Below, one piece after another: positions 6,996 to 14,564 of a stretch of DNA of 19,348 nt. The stretch lies in assembly GCA_045119035.1 (NCBI GenBank), contig JBGVCU010000029.1:1-19348 (forward strand). The letters run 5' to 3'. A program made the translations under genes and the position numbers. This stretch comes from CAYVQA01 sp045119035 (GTDB lineage Bacteria > Bacillota_I > Bacilli_A > ML615J-28 > CAG-313). Position 1 is the first letter of the stretch; the number at the start of each line of letters is the position of its first letter. A model generated the notes under the pieces. It was not told the origin of the DNA. It was given only the letters and a program-made list of their open reading frames with translations, and did not search any database.

Positions 6996-7025
6996 AAAAA
7001 ATCCACTTTATTTAAATGGATTTTT
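6996..7025 (-). terminator. Intrinsic terminator after DUF285 gene 3
   Basis: On the - strand ATCCATTTAA folds onto TAAAGTGGAT with 8 of 9 pairs, followed by six Ts. It starts 8 nt after the stop of the 7033 gene. It is a diverged duplicate of the terminator at 6196-6225, and the AT-rich spacer after each copy (about 6149-6195 and 6950-6995) is also duplicated. Confidence 0.72.
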
Positions 7026-7032
7026 AAATTAT

Positions 7033-8286
7033 TTAATCTTTATACCAAACAGGTTCATTACCTTCAAGTGGTGATTTTTCAAACATCGAATACATATTTC
7101 TAACATTAGAAACATCCCACTTTGAGATATCGCCATTAAATTCAGAACCGTAGAACATGCCATCCATATTTCTAACATTTGAAACATCCCACTTTGAGAT
7201 ATCGCCTTTGAATCTAGAGAACTCAAACATGCCGGTCATATCTACAACATTAGAAACATCCCACTTTGAAATGTCACCAATGAATTCGGCCCATGTAAAC
7301 ATGCCATCCATATTTCTAACATTAGAAACATCCCACTTTGAGATATCGCCATTAAATTCAGAACCGTAGAACATTAAATGCATATCTTTAACATTAGAAA
7401 CATTCCATTTTGAAATGTCACCATCGAATTTGGAGTTGAAGAATAAATAACTCATATCGGTAATCTTTGATGTATCGATAAAGTTAAGATCACAATCGTA
7501 ACCATCTTCTCTAATTGTTTTATCAATGATATCTTTTAATTCATCCTTAGTTTTAGGTTGAACAGTGTATTCAGATTCATGTAATCTACGTAAACGTCTT
7601 GATCTAGATTCGTCTATATCTTCTGACTTCCACTCATCGATATCTATTCCAGAATCATAGATAAGTTTGCTATTTCTATTCTTAACCCAGAATACAACTG
7701 GTGAACCGAAGCCAACGTCTATTTCATTAGCCCATTCTTCTAACTCAGCTAATGATGAATTTTCAAATCTTTCAACATCATCTTCATCATCTTCATTAAA
7801 CTGCCCCTGAGTATATAATACTTCTTTCAGGGCTTCTCTATCATTTTCAAGATCTAGAGTGTCATCGTTAAACTCATCATCACCTTCTGTACGAGAATAG
7901 GCATGTTCATTATTTGTCCAATAAAATCTGTATTTCATTTTTTTCCTAGATTCGTCTAGATCTTCTATCTTGTCTTCATCTGTCATCCAATCTTCCATAT
8001 CTAGTCCAGAATCGTATATTATCTTACCCTGTGCATTCTCAACATAGAAAACAACTGGATCACCACTGATATCATAGTCGTTAACCCAATCTTTAAGCTC
8101 TTTTGAAGAAGCCTTGTCAAACTTTTCATCAAACTCATCATATTTAGCTTGATCCTGAATTTCTAAAACCTTTCTTATAGCTTCACGATCATTTTCAAGA
8201 TTAAATGTTTTGCGGAAGAACTTATCCTGTTCATATCCACGGGTTCTTGCATTGTTGTTGTCAGTATAGTAAAATGTGTATTTCAT
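7033..8286 (-). CDS. DUF285 repeat protein 3 with a duplicated N-terminal domain
   Basis: A 417-residue protein with two tandem copies of the N-terminal domain: residues 1 to about 116 (KYTFYYTDNN) and 117 to about 236 (MKYRFYWTNNEHA). Both contain LENDREAxxxVL, PVVFxV and a KxIYDSG-x-D strand. A basic RSRRLRRLHESEY segment, a linker and five DUF285 repeats (GDISKWDVSNV) follow, ending LEGNEPVWYKD. The second domain keeps its own start: ATG at 7938-7936 with AGGA 6 nt upstream, as if a complete gene start had been fused in frame. LDE|S (before the second domain), DIDE|S and LHE|S match LxE-type sites. AGGA lies 8 nt before the first ATG, and the gene follows queE by 20 nt. Confidence 0.8.
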   Translation of the reverse strand: MKYTFYYTDNNNARTRGYEQDKFFRKTFNLENDREAIRKVLEIQDQAKYDEFDEKFDKASSKELKDWVNDYDISGDPVVFYVENAQGKIIYDSGLDMEDWMTDEDKIEDLDESRKKMKYRFYWTNNEHAYSRTEGDDEFNDDTLDLENDREALKEVLYTQGQFNEDDEDDVERFENSSLAELEEWANEIDVGFGSPVVFWVKNRNSKLIYDSGIDIDEWKSEDIDESRSRRLRRLHESEYTVQPKTKDELKDIIDKTIREDGYDCDLNFIDTSKITDMSYLFFNSKFDGDISKWNVSNVKDMHLMFYGSEFNGDISKWDVSNVRNMDGMFTWAEFIGDISKWDVSNVVDMTGMFEFSRFKGDISKWDVSNVRNMDGMFYGSEFNGDISKWDVSNVRNMYSMFEKSPLEGNEPVWYKD

Positions 8287-8306
8287 GTTTAAATTCCTAT
8301 TTATAA

Positions 8307-9140
8307 CTATTTAGCCCATGCATTTCCATAAAGAGTTACATGTAATCTTGGGCTAAAAATGTAACCATTGTTTTGACAAATATCAGCTACTTTCTTCATA
8401 TTTATATTATATCGTTCCGCCGTGCCACCTTCAGGCATTAGATATACATCGACATTAGAATTAAACTCTTTAATCACAGAGCGAACTTCATTTAAATCGT
8501 CTTCTGAGCTTATTACGAACTTTAAGTATGAATCAGCTAAGGAACTATACTGTTTTAAAATTTCAGGCTTAATAGCTTTGTCATGTTCTACACCGCTACA
8601 CTCTAATTTGGGACTGCAACTAAAGATTACACCTTGGGTCTTATTGATTTCCTTAATGAAATCTTGAAATTCAGGAAGCAATTCTTGCGTGCAATTGGTT
8701 TCAAAAGTAATTCTCTTAAATTTCTTAAAAATATCGTGTTTGGTAAAACACTCAATAATTTCTTTTTGGTGTATCTTTAATAGCGATTCACCCCCAGTAA
8801 TAACAAGATCTGTAGTCTTTATAGTTTCGTCTGTAACTAACTTTTTAATGCGGTTTGCAAGTTCATCAGAAGTGATATCAGGGCTAAATTGACGAAACTT
8901 TGGATGCCAACTAGGATAACTATCACACCCTGTTTTAGCTAATGGTAAATCACTGTAACTCTTATAATCAGCAATGTGCTTTGCAAACTCATCAGGCTCT
9001 GTACTAAATTGTCCTTTAGGTAATCCAAAACTTGGACACTTAAAATTACATCCAAATAATCTTAAAAATACTGAAGGATGACCTACACGTAATCCTTCAC
9101 CCTGCAAACTTAAAAATAATTCTGAAACTCTCATTTTCAT
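8307..9140 (-). CDS. queE: QueE-like 7-carboxy-7-deazaguanine synthase, phage type
   Basis: SLQGEGLRVGHPSVFLRLFG is the hallmark N-terminus of QueE, the radical SAM enzyme that converts 6-carboxy-tetrahydropterin to 7-carboxy-7-deazaguanine, the precursor of preQ0, queuosine and phage DNA 7-deazaguanine modifications. From the ATG at 9140 (277 residues, GGGA 5 nt upstream) C31-x3-C35 is present, but the third motif cysteine is missing (CNFKCPSFG). C72 in KTGCDSYPSWHP is a probable distant ligand, an arrangement I recall from other phage QueE homologues. TGGESLL is the GGE motif; SPKLECSG and LYLMPEGGT-like text (YLMPEGGTAE) match the C-terminal half of QueE. An upstream in-frame ATG at 9176 abuts AGGAGG with no spacer, so I do not favour it. 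It ends with TAG. No queC, queD, folE or dpdA is in the window. Confidence 0.85.
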   Translation of the reverse strand: MKMRVSELFLSLQGEGLRVGHPSVFLRLFGCNFKCPSFGLPKGQFSTEPDEFAKHIADYKSYSDLPLAKTGCDSYPSWHPKFRQFSPDITSDELANRIKKLVTDETIKTTDLVITGGESLLKIHQKEIIECFTKHDIFKKFKRITFETNCTQELLPEFQDFIKEINKTQGVIFSCSPKLECSGVEHDKAIKPEILKQYSSLADSYLKFVISSEDDLNEVRSVIKEFNSNVDVYLMPEGGTAERYNINMKKVADICQNNGYIFSPRLHVTLYGNAWAK

Positions 9141-9177
9141 TTCCCGTTTCAACTGTAATAGGTTATATCGTAACATC

Positions 9178-9252
9178 CTCCTACCTCTATAGATAGGAGT
9201 TTCCCATTCGATAGCCCTAATGAGCTAACAGTAAGTCTTTGTCTTACAATGG
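9178..9252 (-). promoter_or_regulatory. Structured leader of queE: three-way junction and hairpin over AGGAGG
   Basis: On the - strand CCATT (9252-9248) pairs with AATGG (9208-9204), enclosing two hairpins: GTAAG/CTTAC (9247-9243 with 9235-9231) and TAGC/GCTA (9227-9224 with 9215-9212). Immediately 3' is a 22-nt hairpin (9199-9178) with CTCCTA pairing TAGGAG, which buries an AGGAGG sequence. I see no match to a known preQ1 riboswitch core. The rest of 9141-9631 has no ORF. Confidence 0.4.
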
Positions 9253-9343
9253 ACCAACTTCAAGTACTTGTTTTTATTTGATTTATTAAAGTAATTTACT
9301 AAACCAAATAACTCGACTAATCACATTTTATTATAATCCAATA

Positions 9344-9417
9344 TTATATAAAATCAACGGATAAAAATATGAACCTTTAGGTTCGTATATATATATAGAC
9401 GTTGAGATTTTATATAA
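9344..9417. repeat. Long nested hairpin, 74 nt
   Basis: TTATATAAAATC plus AACG pairs over 16 bp with CGTT plus GATTTTATATAA on the far side (two-base bulge). Inside, ATATGAACC pairs with GGTTCGTAT around a TTTA tetraloop. It stands between the 168-bp element and the queE leader and would fold on either strand. Confidence 0.55.
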
Positions 9418-9441
9418 ATAAATATATTTATTTTAAAATTT

Positions 9442-9609
9442 GGTGAATTTGTTGTTGACAACAAATCTTACCAAACTCTTGAAAAGGAACTTTCGGAGTA
9501 TAAAGTTTTTAAGTGTTTAGATTTTCAAGATCAAAAAAACATTTAAACTACAATCAAATATTTGATTGTAAATAGAAGCTATTGATCTTTAGATCAATAG
9601 CAGTTCACC
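9442..9609 (-). repeat. 168-bp multi-hairpin element, copy A
   Basis: Read on the - strand from 9609, GGTGAA and TTCACC close the element. Inside are CTATTGATC/GATCAATAG, TACAATCAAATA/TTTGATTGTA, TTTAAATGTTT/AAACACTTAAA, AACTTT/AAAGTT and ATTTGTTGT/ACAACAAAT. Copy B at 19199 (+ strand) matches over its whole visible 150 bases with about ten changes. A shorter piece at 12202 has a compensatory change in the first stem (GATC..GATC to GACC..GGTC), which argues that the structure is selected. It directly follows the last radical SAM gene and precedes the queE leader. Confidence 0.7.
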
Positions 9610-9631
9610 GACAACTATTATTGTAATTATT

Positions 9632-10468
9632 TCATTTTATAAAATCTGATTTTTGAGGTTTATCATTAGACCAGTCGACAAATTGATCACATAATGCTAA
9701 ACAATGTGCACAGTAATTGGGTGTCTTAGCAAAAAATTTCATGATATCATTCTGTGATTTTATATGATCAAGTTCAAGGCATGTTTCAGAATTATCAAAC
9801 TTAGTTCCTAAATAATCATTCAAAATATAGACTAATGCAGAGCGTGAGCATAACCATAACTTGCCACGCCATAAGGTAGTATTGTCACACATACATCCAT
9901 ATCGTTCCTCTTTTGCAGATTTGGTAGGATGTTCTGTCATTCTAATAATGAAGAATTTAGTACGATCTTTTGGAACACCATTATTATTCTTAACACCCTT
10001 AAATTGTGAGTAATTTTCTGTAAACGACTGAATATTAATATTGTGAGCTTTATATGTTTCCACAATTTTAGGATAGTCTATATCTGTACAATAGTATTGA
10101 GAATACACTACTTCAACATTATATTTTTCACAGATATCTAAAAAATCATTATTCATTCTTAAAAGTAGTTTACCATTAGTTAAAACAGTAACCTTACAAT
10201 TGAATGTTTCTTTAATAAAGATGATAATTTCATTAATATTAGGATGAAGTAATGGTTCTCCACCTGTCAAACAAATTCCGTGAGGAATAATGTTTTTAGA
10301 TTTCAATTTTAACAAATCAGTTTTCAATTTATCAAAATCATAAAATTCTTTTTTAGAAATGTTTGACCAACGACAACAATATCTACATTTTAAATTACAA
10401 TGCGTGCATAACAATACATCTAAATGTAGTTGGTTTTTCTTTAAAAGTCCTAAAAATCCGTAACCCAT
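9632..10468 (-). CDS. Radical SAM enzyme 3 of the glycosyltransferase operon
   Basis: A 278-residue protein with C24-x3-C28-x2-C31 (THCNLKCRYC) and GGEPLLHPN around residues 69-77, then TVLTNGKLLL. C-terminal cysteines lie in YGCMCDNTTLW, LWLCSRS and NYCAHCLALC, a likely SPASM/twitch-type auxiliary cluster site. It is the closest relative in the window of the + strand enzyme at 1945, with the same MGY start and identical cysteine positions. Its ATG overlaps the stop of radical SAM 2 by one base (TAATG). It is the last gene of the operon, and the 168-bp element follows 22 nt after its TGA stop. The reaction is unknown; the company of a glycosyltransferase suggests sugar or glycopeptide chemistry. 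Confidence 0.85.
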   Translation of the reverse strand: MGYGFLGLLKKNQLHLDVLLCTHCNLKCRYCCRWSNISKKEFYDFDKLKTDLLKLKSKNIIPHGICLTGGEPLLHPNINEIIIFIKETFNCKVTVLTNGKLLLRMNNDFLDICEKYNVEVVYSQYYCTDIDYPKIVETYKAHNINIQSFTENYSQFKGVKNNNGVPKDRTKFFIIRMTEHPTKSAKEERYGCMCDNTTLWRGKLWLCSRSALVYILNDYLGTKFDNSETCLELDHIKSQNDIMKFFAKTPNYCAHCLALCDQFVDWSNDKPQKSDFIK

Positions 10469-11337
10469 TAAATAATCTCGCTATCAATTATCCATTCAGT
10501 TCTGCTAAATGTTGATGGTTTCCAAATTGTCATCTCGTTGTGATTATGACTTCCTTCTAATCCATCTGAACCACAATATTTACAAAAAGTAATTGAACGA
10601 TCAAACCAATCGTAAATTTCTTGCATATTATTAATATCTTTTAATATTAAATAATCTTCATTAGGAATAAGTTTAAAATCTGTTCCAAATTTGTCGTTTA
10701 AACAAGTCACGTTGTGAATAACACACTTAAACAATTTGCCGTTTTGGATAATTGGATAAATTGAGCAGCAATGTTCATATTGTTCTTCCTGATCATATCT
10801 TCCCTTCGGATCGTTTCGAGAAATTATAAAGCGATCTTTGCAATACTTACCATCAATTTCTTGCTTGTTGATCATTCTTTCTGAGTCATCAGCATTTGAG
10901 ATTTTAACTTTAAATTTATTACATCGTTCTAAAATTTTTTCATAATCAATATTGGAATGAACGTAAAATGAAATTGCAATGCCTACATTATGCTTTCTGC
11001 AAGTTTCAAAAAATGAATTTGGTAAAGTCAACAACCCTTTACCGTTTGTAGTAATTCCTAAAGGATATTTACAAAGTTTAATTAGCGTTTCTATTCCTGG
11101 ATGAACTAACGGATCACCTCCAAAGAACGATAACGATAAATTATCATTATTAAATCCTAATCGACATAGTTCATTCATATCTTCGATAAATTGCTTTACG
11201 GAAACATTCCACGCTTCCGCAATTGCTGAATGTGTCCTACATCCATAACATTTTAAATTACAATGAGAACTTACTGCATAATTAATATACATCTTATGCT
11301 CTTTTATCATTGCATCGTAGTGTTCATGAGGTCTCAT
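10468..11337 (-). CDS. Radical SAM enzyme 2 of the glycosyltransferase operon
   Basis: A 289-residue protein with C26-x3-C30-x2-C33 (SHCNLKCYGC), then FFGGDPLVHPG, where the usual GGE is GGD, and GITTNGKGLL. C-terminal cysteines: EHCCSIYPI, LFKCVIHNVTC and FCKYCGS, enough for an auxiliary Fe-S cluster. It is the most divergent of the four and may act on a different substrate or step. Its ATG overlaps the stop of radical SAM 1 by four bases (ATGA). Coupled translation of all three enzymes suggests they are needed together. No RiPP-type precursor peptide with a recognisable leader is adjacent. Confidence 0.85.
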   Translation of the reverse strand: MRPHEHYDAMIKEHKMYINYAVSSHCNLKCYGCRTHSAIAEAWNVSVKQFIEDMNELCRLGFNNDNLSLSFFGGDPLVHPGIETLIKLCKYPLGITTNGKGLLTLPNSFFETCRKHNVGIAISFYVHSNIDYEKILERCNKFKVKISNADDSERMINKQEIDGKYCKDRFIISRNDPKGRYDQEEQYEHCCSIYPIIQNGKLFKCVIHNVTCLNDKFGTDFKLIPNEDYLILKDINNMQEIYDWFDRSITFCKYCGSDGLEGSHNHNEMTIWKPSTFSRTEWIIDSEII

Positions 11338-12182
11338 AAATTGTTTTTATCCGAATTTCTATCATCTAATATAAAATCTATACGCTCTACGTTATTATTA
11401 GTCCAATTAATATCATCGTTGTGATAATTGTAAAACGTACTCAAACAATTTTTACATAGTTCTGATGGTGACATAAAGAACTTAAACATTTGAATATATG
11501 ATTTTATTTTTTTAACGCTCAGTTTGTGTGTGCATTTAAAATTTTCATTAAAATATTTATTTAGTGTATCTAAAAACGCTTCTCTGCTACAACCATAAAA
11601 AAATCCTTTCCATAAACAAGGTACATCACACATACATTTAATTTTATGTGAATATGCTGACTGAGTGGAGTATTTAGAAAGTTGAAATCTTCCAAAATGT
11701 GAAATTCCATTTCTTAAATTTTCGTCGTTATCTATTTCGTATAATGTATTATGTTTAATATTATAAAGATTTAAAAAATTATATATTTTATTATAATTAA
11801 TACTTGATTTTTTATATTCTGAAATTATAAGTTGACAATTTTTAAGTGAATTTAAAGTTTCTTTGTCTAAAGATAGACTTAAACTTCCATTTGTAAAAAT
11901 AGATATACTTGATTTCTCAAAATTATCTTTTAAAAAATAAATAAGTTCCTTTAAATTTGGATATAATAACGGTTCTCCACCAATTAAAGAAAACACATCT
12001 ATAAAAATGTTAGATTTTTTAAGTTCTAACAAATCATTTTTTAAATCTTTAAAATCGTAAAATTCCTCTTCAGCAATGTTCGACCAACGATTGCATCCTT
12101 TACATTTCAAATTACAATGCTTACATAGCAATAATTCTAGAAAGAATGACTTGGGTTTCATTCTAAACATTACTTTTTTCAA
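11334..12182 (-). CDS. Radical SAM enzyme 1 of the glycosyltransferase operon
   Basis: A 282-residue protein starting at TTG 12182, chosen because AAAGGA lies about 8 nt upstream; the next in-frame ATG (codon 5) is too far from it. C23-x3-C27-x2-C30 (KHCNLKCKGC) is the radical SAM motif; LIGGEPLLYPN carries GGE and IFTNGSLSL follows. C-terminal cysteines: IKCMCDVPCLW, FYGCSREA and LCKNCLS. The core WSNIAEEEFYDFKDLKNDLL is shared with radical SAM 3 and with the 1945 enzyme (EFYDF-x-x-LK-x-D). A partial copy of the 168-bp element and the motif CAATAGCAGTTCAC lie 19 nt before the start, so it may be translated or regulated separately from the glycosyltransferase gene 92 nt upstream. Confidence 0.83.
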   Translation of the reverse strand: MKKVMFRMKPKSFFLELLLCKHCNLKCKGCNRWSNIAEEEFYDFKDLKNDLLELKKSNIFIDVFSLIGGEPLLYPNLKELIYFLKDNFEKSSISIFTNGSLSLSLDKETLNSLKNCQLIISEYKKSSINYNKIYNFLNLYNIKHNTLYEIDNDENLRNGISHFGRFQLSKYSTQSAYSHKIKCMCDVPCLWKGFFYGCSREAFLDTLNKYFNENFKCTHKLSVKKIKSYIQMFKFFMSPSELCKNCLSTFYNYHNDDINWTNNNVERIDFILDDRNSDKNNL

Positions 12183-12201
12183 TTAAATTATCCTTTTCAA
12201 T

Positions 12202-12245
12202 GTGAACTGCTATTGACCTAAAGGTCAATAGCTTCTATTTGCAAT
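12202..12245 (+). repeat. Partial copy of the 168-bp element
   Basis: The first about 44 bases of the element are present: the 14-bp head, the first hairpin (CTATTGACC TAAA GGTCAATAG) and CTTCTATTTGCAAT. The hairpin shows a T-A to C-G pair change relative to copies A and B. It fills the gap between the glycosyltransferase stop (12275) and radical SAM 1. Read on the - strand, its hairpin could also slow or end transcription, but no U-tract follows. Confidence 0.6.
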
Positions 12246-12274
12246 TAAATACTAAGTGCATTCAATTTTATTAT

Positions 12275-14203
12275 TTAGAAAGCATATCTTAATTTTCCTT
12301 TCGCAATTAAAGTTACAATTTTAGAGTTGTTTGCTTTTAGCCAATCTTCAATCTGCTTTGCATTTGTTTTAACTAAATTTACAAAATCTTCTGACAAATT
12401 TGGAGTTCTTAATACATTCTCCAAATAAATTGGGTAATACAGCATGGTGACTAAATGCCATTTAAAATCTGTATTAAAGGTTAAAATATTTCTTCTTGAA
12501 AATAAATTTGTCAAAAATGTCGATCGTGTATAATGAATTATAGGTAACTTACCCACAATTTGATATTGTTCTGCCTCTTTAATTCTAGCATTTGATACCC
12601 TATTATATACTAGCATTTGCAAACCATCATATCTTTTAATATGATTACTGCCACACGAAATCGCAAAGTATAATTGTTCCTGACACCCAAAAAATCTTTC
12701 ATACCCTTTTGAGATTTTTAAGAATGTATCCCAATGATTTTTGTGAATATTTTTACAATGTATCATTCCAAATCCGAAGTTCACATAAAACTTTGGCTTG
12801 TAAAATATGTTATCAGTTGATGGCAATAATGTAATTTTTAAATTGTTTTCAGTATAATTATATTCTGTTTGACCTGCTAATTTGTAAGGTGAACAATAAA
12901 ATTCTTTAATATAATTTGAAATATCATCTCTAAAAATAATATCTAAATCTACACATACTAAAATATCATATTTTGGTTGCAATAAGTCTACTACTGCGAT
13001 TCTATCAGTAAATAATTTACAAGCATCCATGGTAGTCCAATTAAAAGGATTGTAAAGTTTATAATCTTCAATTCCTTCTGTTTTTGGAGCAAGCATAAAT
13101 TTTAATGTAATGTGTTTATATGTATTATTGATTAGAGTTTTGGCTTGTTCTAATTCTTCCTCTGTGTTTGTTAAGAATACCCATTCAACATCTAAAGTAT
13201 TAGTATTATCGTAACTTTGTAATGTTACTTTTGCTAAGTTTGAATATTTTTCAATATTTCCTACCAAAGACGAATAAAATGCTGTTTTTGGCGTTAATAG
13301 ATTTCTACGTATGTTTTGTGTATTAAAATTTGGGATATAATTTTCAATATTTAAAAAATCCAATTCCGCTTTTAACATTCCATAGAACGGTAAAGTCCAT
13401 GCAAAGTATCTATTATCTTTAGTTTCAATTTCTCGGGATGATTTAAACGGTGTAAATGGATTGAATAGCTTGTTTAAATTTTCATCTCTTGCACAAAAAT
13501 GCATTGCAGTAAATGTTGTTTTTAGATGTACTGAATTTCTGTTGCAATTCATTCCAAATTGATAGTTTAAATCAAATTTGCTATTTTCAAAAATTTTATT
13601 AAACGCATCTTGTTCGTAACACAATACTTTAAAATCGTTTTCCTCAAATGTTCTAATTGTTTGTTCTAGCATATTTGATGGTTGCAACGATTTTTTAAAC
13701 ATTGTTAATCCAGAATTTAACGGCATGTCTTTGAAGATTGGTTCAAACTTAATTTTTAAAGTATCTCTCCAAACTCGCCAAAGTTTATCCCAGCATCCAC
13801 CATATGCTTTATCAGAATTATAAAATGTTTTGAAATCAATCTTTGAAACAAATAGAGTATCAGTATCAAATTTAAACGCTATATCGTAATCGTAGTTTTT
13901 ATAGATATAATCTAAAATTTCAGGAAATGCAAAAATTACATTTAGCGGTACCATATCATTAGTTAGTTTATAAAATTTATTTCTATTTTTATTAATATAA
14001 TCATTAGAAATAATTTTATAATCAATAACTTCAAAACCATTAACATTATGTTCTTTTAGGTATTTTTTAACTATATCTGAATTATTCAAACAGAATATCA
14101 ACGGTGTTTGTGAATTATAACGTTTAAAACTATTGACACTTACTGCTAACCATTTTAAAGCAGTTTCATCTGATGTTGTAATACAAAAAGGAAGTACTTT
14201 CAT
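12275..14203 (-). CDS. Tandem two-domain GT-A glycosyltransferase (GT8-like)
   Basis: A 642-residue protein made of two glycosyltransferase domains. Domain 1 (about 1-280) begins VLPFCITTSDETALKWLAVSVNSF, has D113-T-D115 in AFKFDTDTLF as the metal and nucleotide-sugar site, NSGLTMFKK, and MHFCARD near its end. Domain 2 (about 305-642) begins KTAFYSSLVGNIEKYSNLAKVTL, has D419-L-D421 in VCVDLDIIFRDD, NFGFGMIHCKN, QEQLYFA and a late IHYTRS. This layout matches GT8 and related GT-A enzymes that use UDP-sugars and Mn. No signal peptide or membrane helix, so cytosolic. Two active sites could add two sugars or build a disaccharide repeat. It is first in the run with three radical SAM genes, behind a clear promoter; the Shine-Dalgarno is weak. 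Confidence 0.8.
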   Translation of the reverse strand: MKVLPFCITTSDETALKWLAVSVNSFKRYNSQTPLIFCLNNSDIVKKYLKEHNVNGFEVIDYKIISNDYINKNRNKFYKLTNDMVPLNVIFAFPEILDYIYKNYDYDIAFKFDTDTLFVSKIDFKTFYNSDKAYGGCWDKLWRVWRDTLKIKFEPIFKDMPLNSGLTMFKKSLQPSNMLEQTIRTFEENDFKVLCYEQDAFNKIFENSKFDLNYQFGMNCNRNSVHLKTTFTAMHFCARDENLNKLFNPFTPFKSSREIETKDNRYFAWTLPFYGMLKAELDFLNIENYIPNFNTQNIRRNLLTPKTAFYSSLVGNIEKYSNLAKVTLQSYDNTNTLDVEWVFLTNTEEELEQAKTLINNTYKHITLKFMLAPKTEGIEDYKLYNPFNWTTMDACKLFTDRIAVVDLLQPKYDILVCVDLDIIFRDDISNYIKEFYCSPYKLAGQTEYNYTENNLKITLLPSTDNIFYKPKFYVNFGFGMIHCKNIHKNHWDTFLKISKGYERFFGCQEQLYFAISCGSNHIKRYDGLQMLVYNRVSNARIKEAEQYQIVGKLPIIHYTRSTFLTNLFSRRNILTFNTDFKWHLVTMLYYPIYLENVLRTPNLSEDFVNLVKTNAKQIEDWLKANNSKIVTLIAKGKLRYAF

Positions 14204-14233
14204 TTTAATGATTTCTATGTTAAGTTTTTCTTA

Positions 14234-14261
14234 ATTATAATCTTTTCTATATTTATTTCAA
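14234..14261 (-). promoter_or_regulatory. Sigma70-like promoter for the glycosyltransferase / radical SAM operon
   Basis: On the - strand TTGAAA (14261-14256), 16 nt, TATAAT (14239-14234), 31 nt before the ATG at 14203. Confidence 0.65.
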
Positions 14262-14303
14262 GCGTTGATCGCCATGATATTGAAATTTGTTTATAACACC
14301 ATT

Positions 14304-14383
14304 AAAACGCTCATAGACTAGGATTACTTATGTTTAGGTATATTCCTATTATAAACTTAATTATATCGTTCTATCAGTGTTTT
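14304..14383 (+). repeat. 80-bp inverted-end element, copy E2
   Basis: It starts AAAACGCTCATAGA and ends TCTATCAGTGTTTT. Its length is the same as E1 (4688-4767) but its orientation is opposite. The inner hairpin (GTTTA-GG / CC-TAAAC type) differs in sequence from E1 but keeps the pairing. It lies between the terminator of the 14565 operon and the glycosyltransferase promoter. Outside this element, the promoter and the terminators, I see nothing in 14204-14564. Confidence 0.65.
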
Positions 14384-14466
14384 TGACGTTAATATTAAGT
14401 GTTTTAAATATCCCACAATATAACCAATTCAAAGTATATTTTAAATTTAATTTGATGTGAACAGTG

Positions 14467-14502
14467 ATAAAAAATCCTCTTATTAAAAACTAATAAGAGG
14501 AT
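14467..14502 (-). terminator. Strong intrinsic terminator of the 18150-14565 operon
   Basis: On the - strand ATCCTCTTATTA pairs with TAATAAGAGGAT (overlapping a T-rich loop), a stem of about 11 bp followed by six Ts. A second hairpin (AATAGAGC 14522-14529 with GCTCTATT 14547-14554) lies between it and the stop codon at 14565. Confidence 0.85.
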
Positions 14503-14564
14503 GCGTAATAACGAAAAATTGAATAGAGCTTATAGTAATTATTAATGCTCTATTATATTTATAT

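Noticed and set aside
4931..7436. CRISPR-like regular repeats
   Set aside because: The 72-bp periodicity is coding (24-residue DUF285 repeats), with no conserved spacer/repeat pattern.
4931..8286. DUF285 proteins as exported bacterial surface proteins
   Set aside because: None has a signal peptide or lipobox; the gene context is phage-like.
8422..8892. + strand ORFs inside queE
   Set aside because: Antisense shadows; queE motifs are on the - strand.
8307..9176. queE start at ATG 9176
   Set aside because: AGGAGG directly abuts this ATG with no spacer, and the added residues do not resemble QueE; 9140 fits better.
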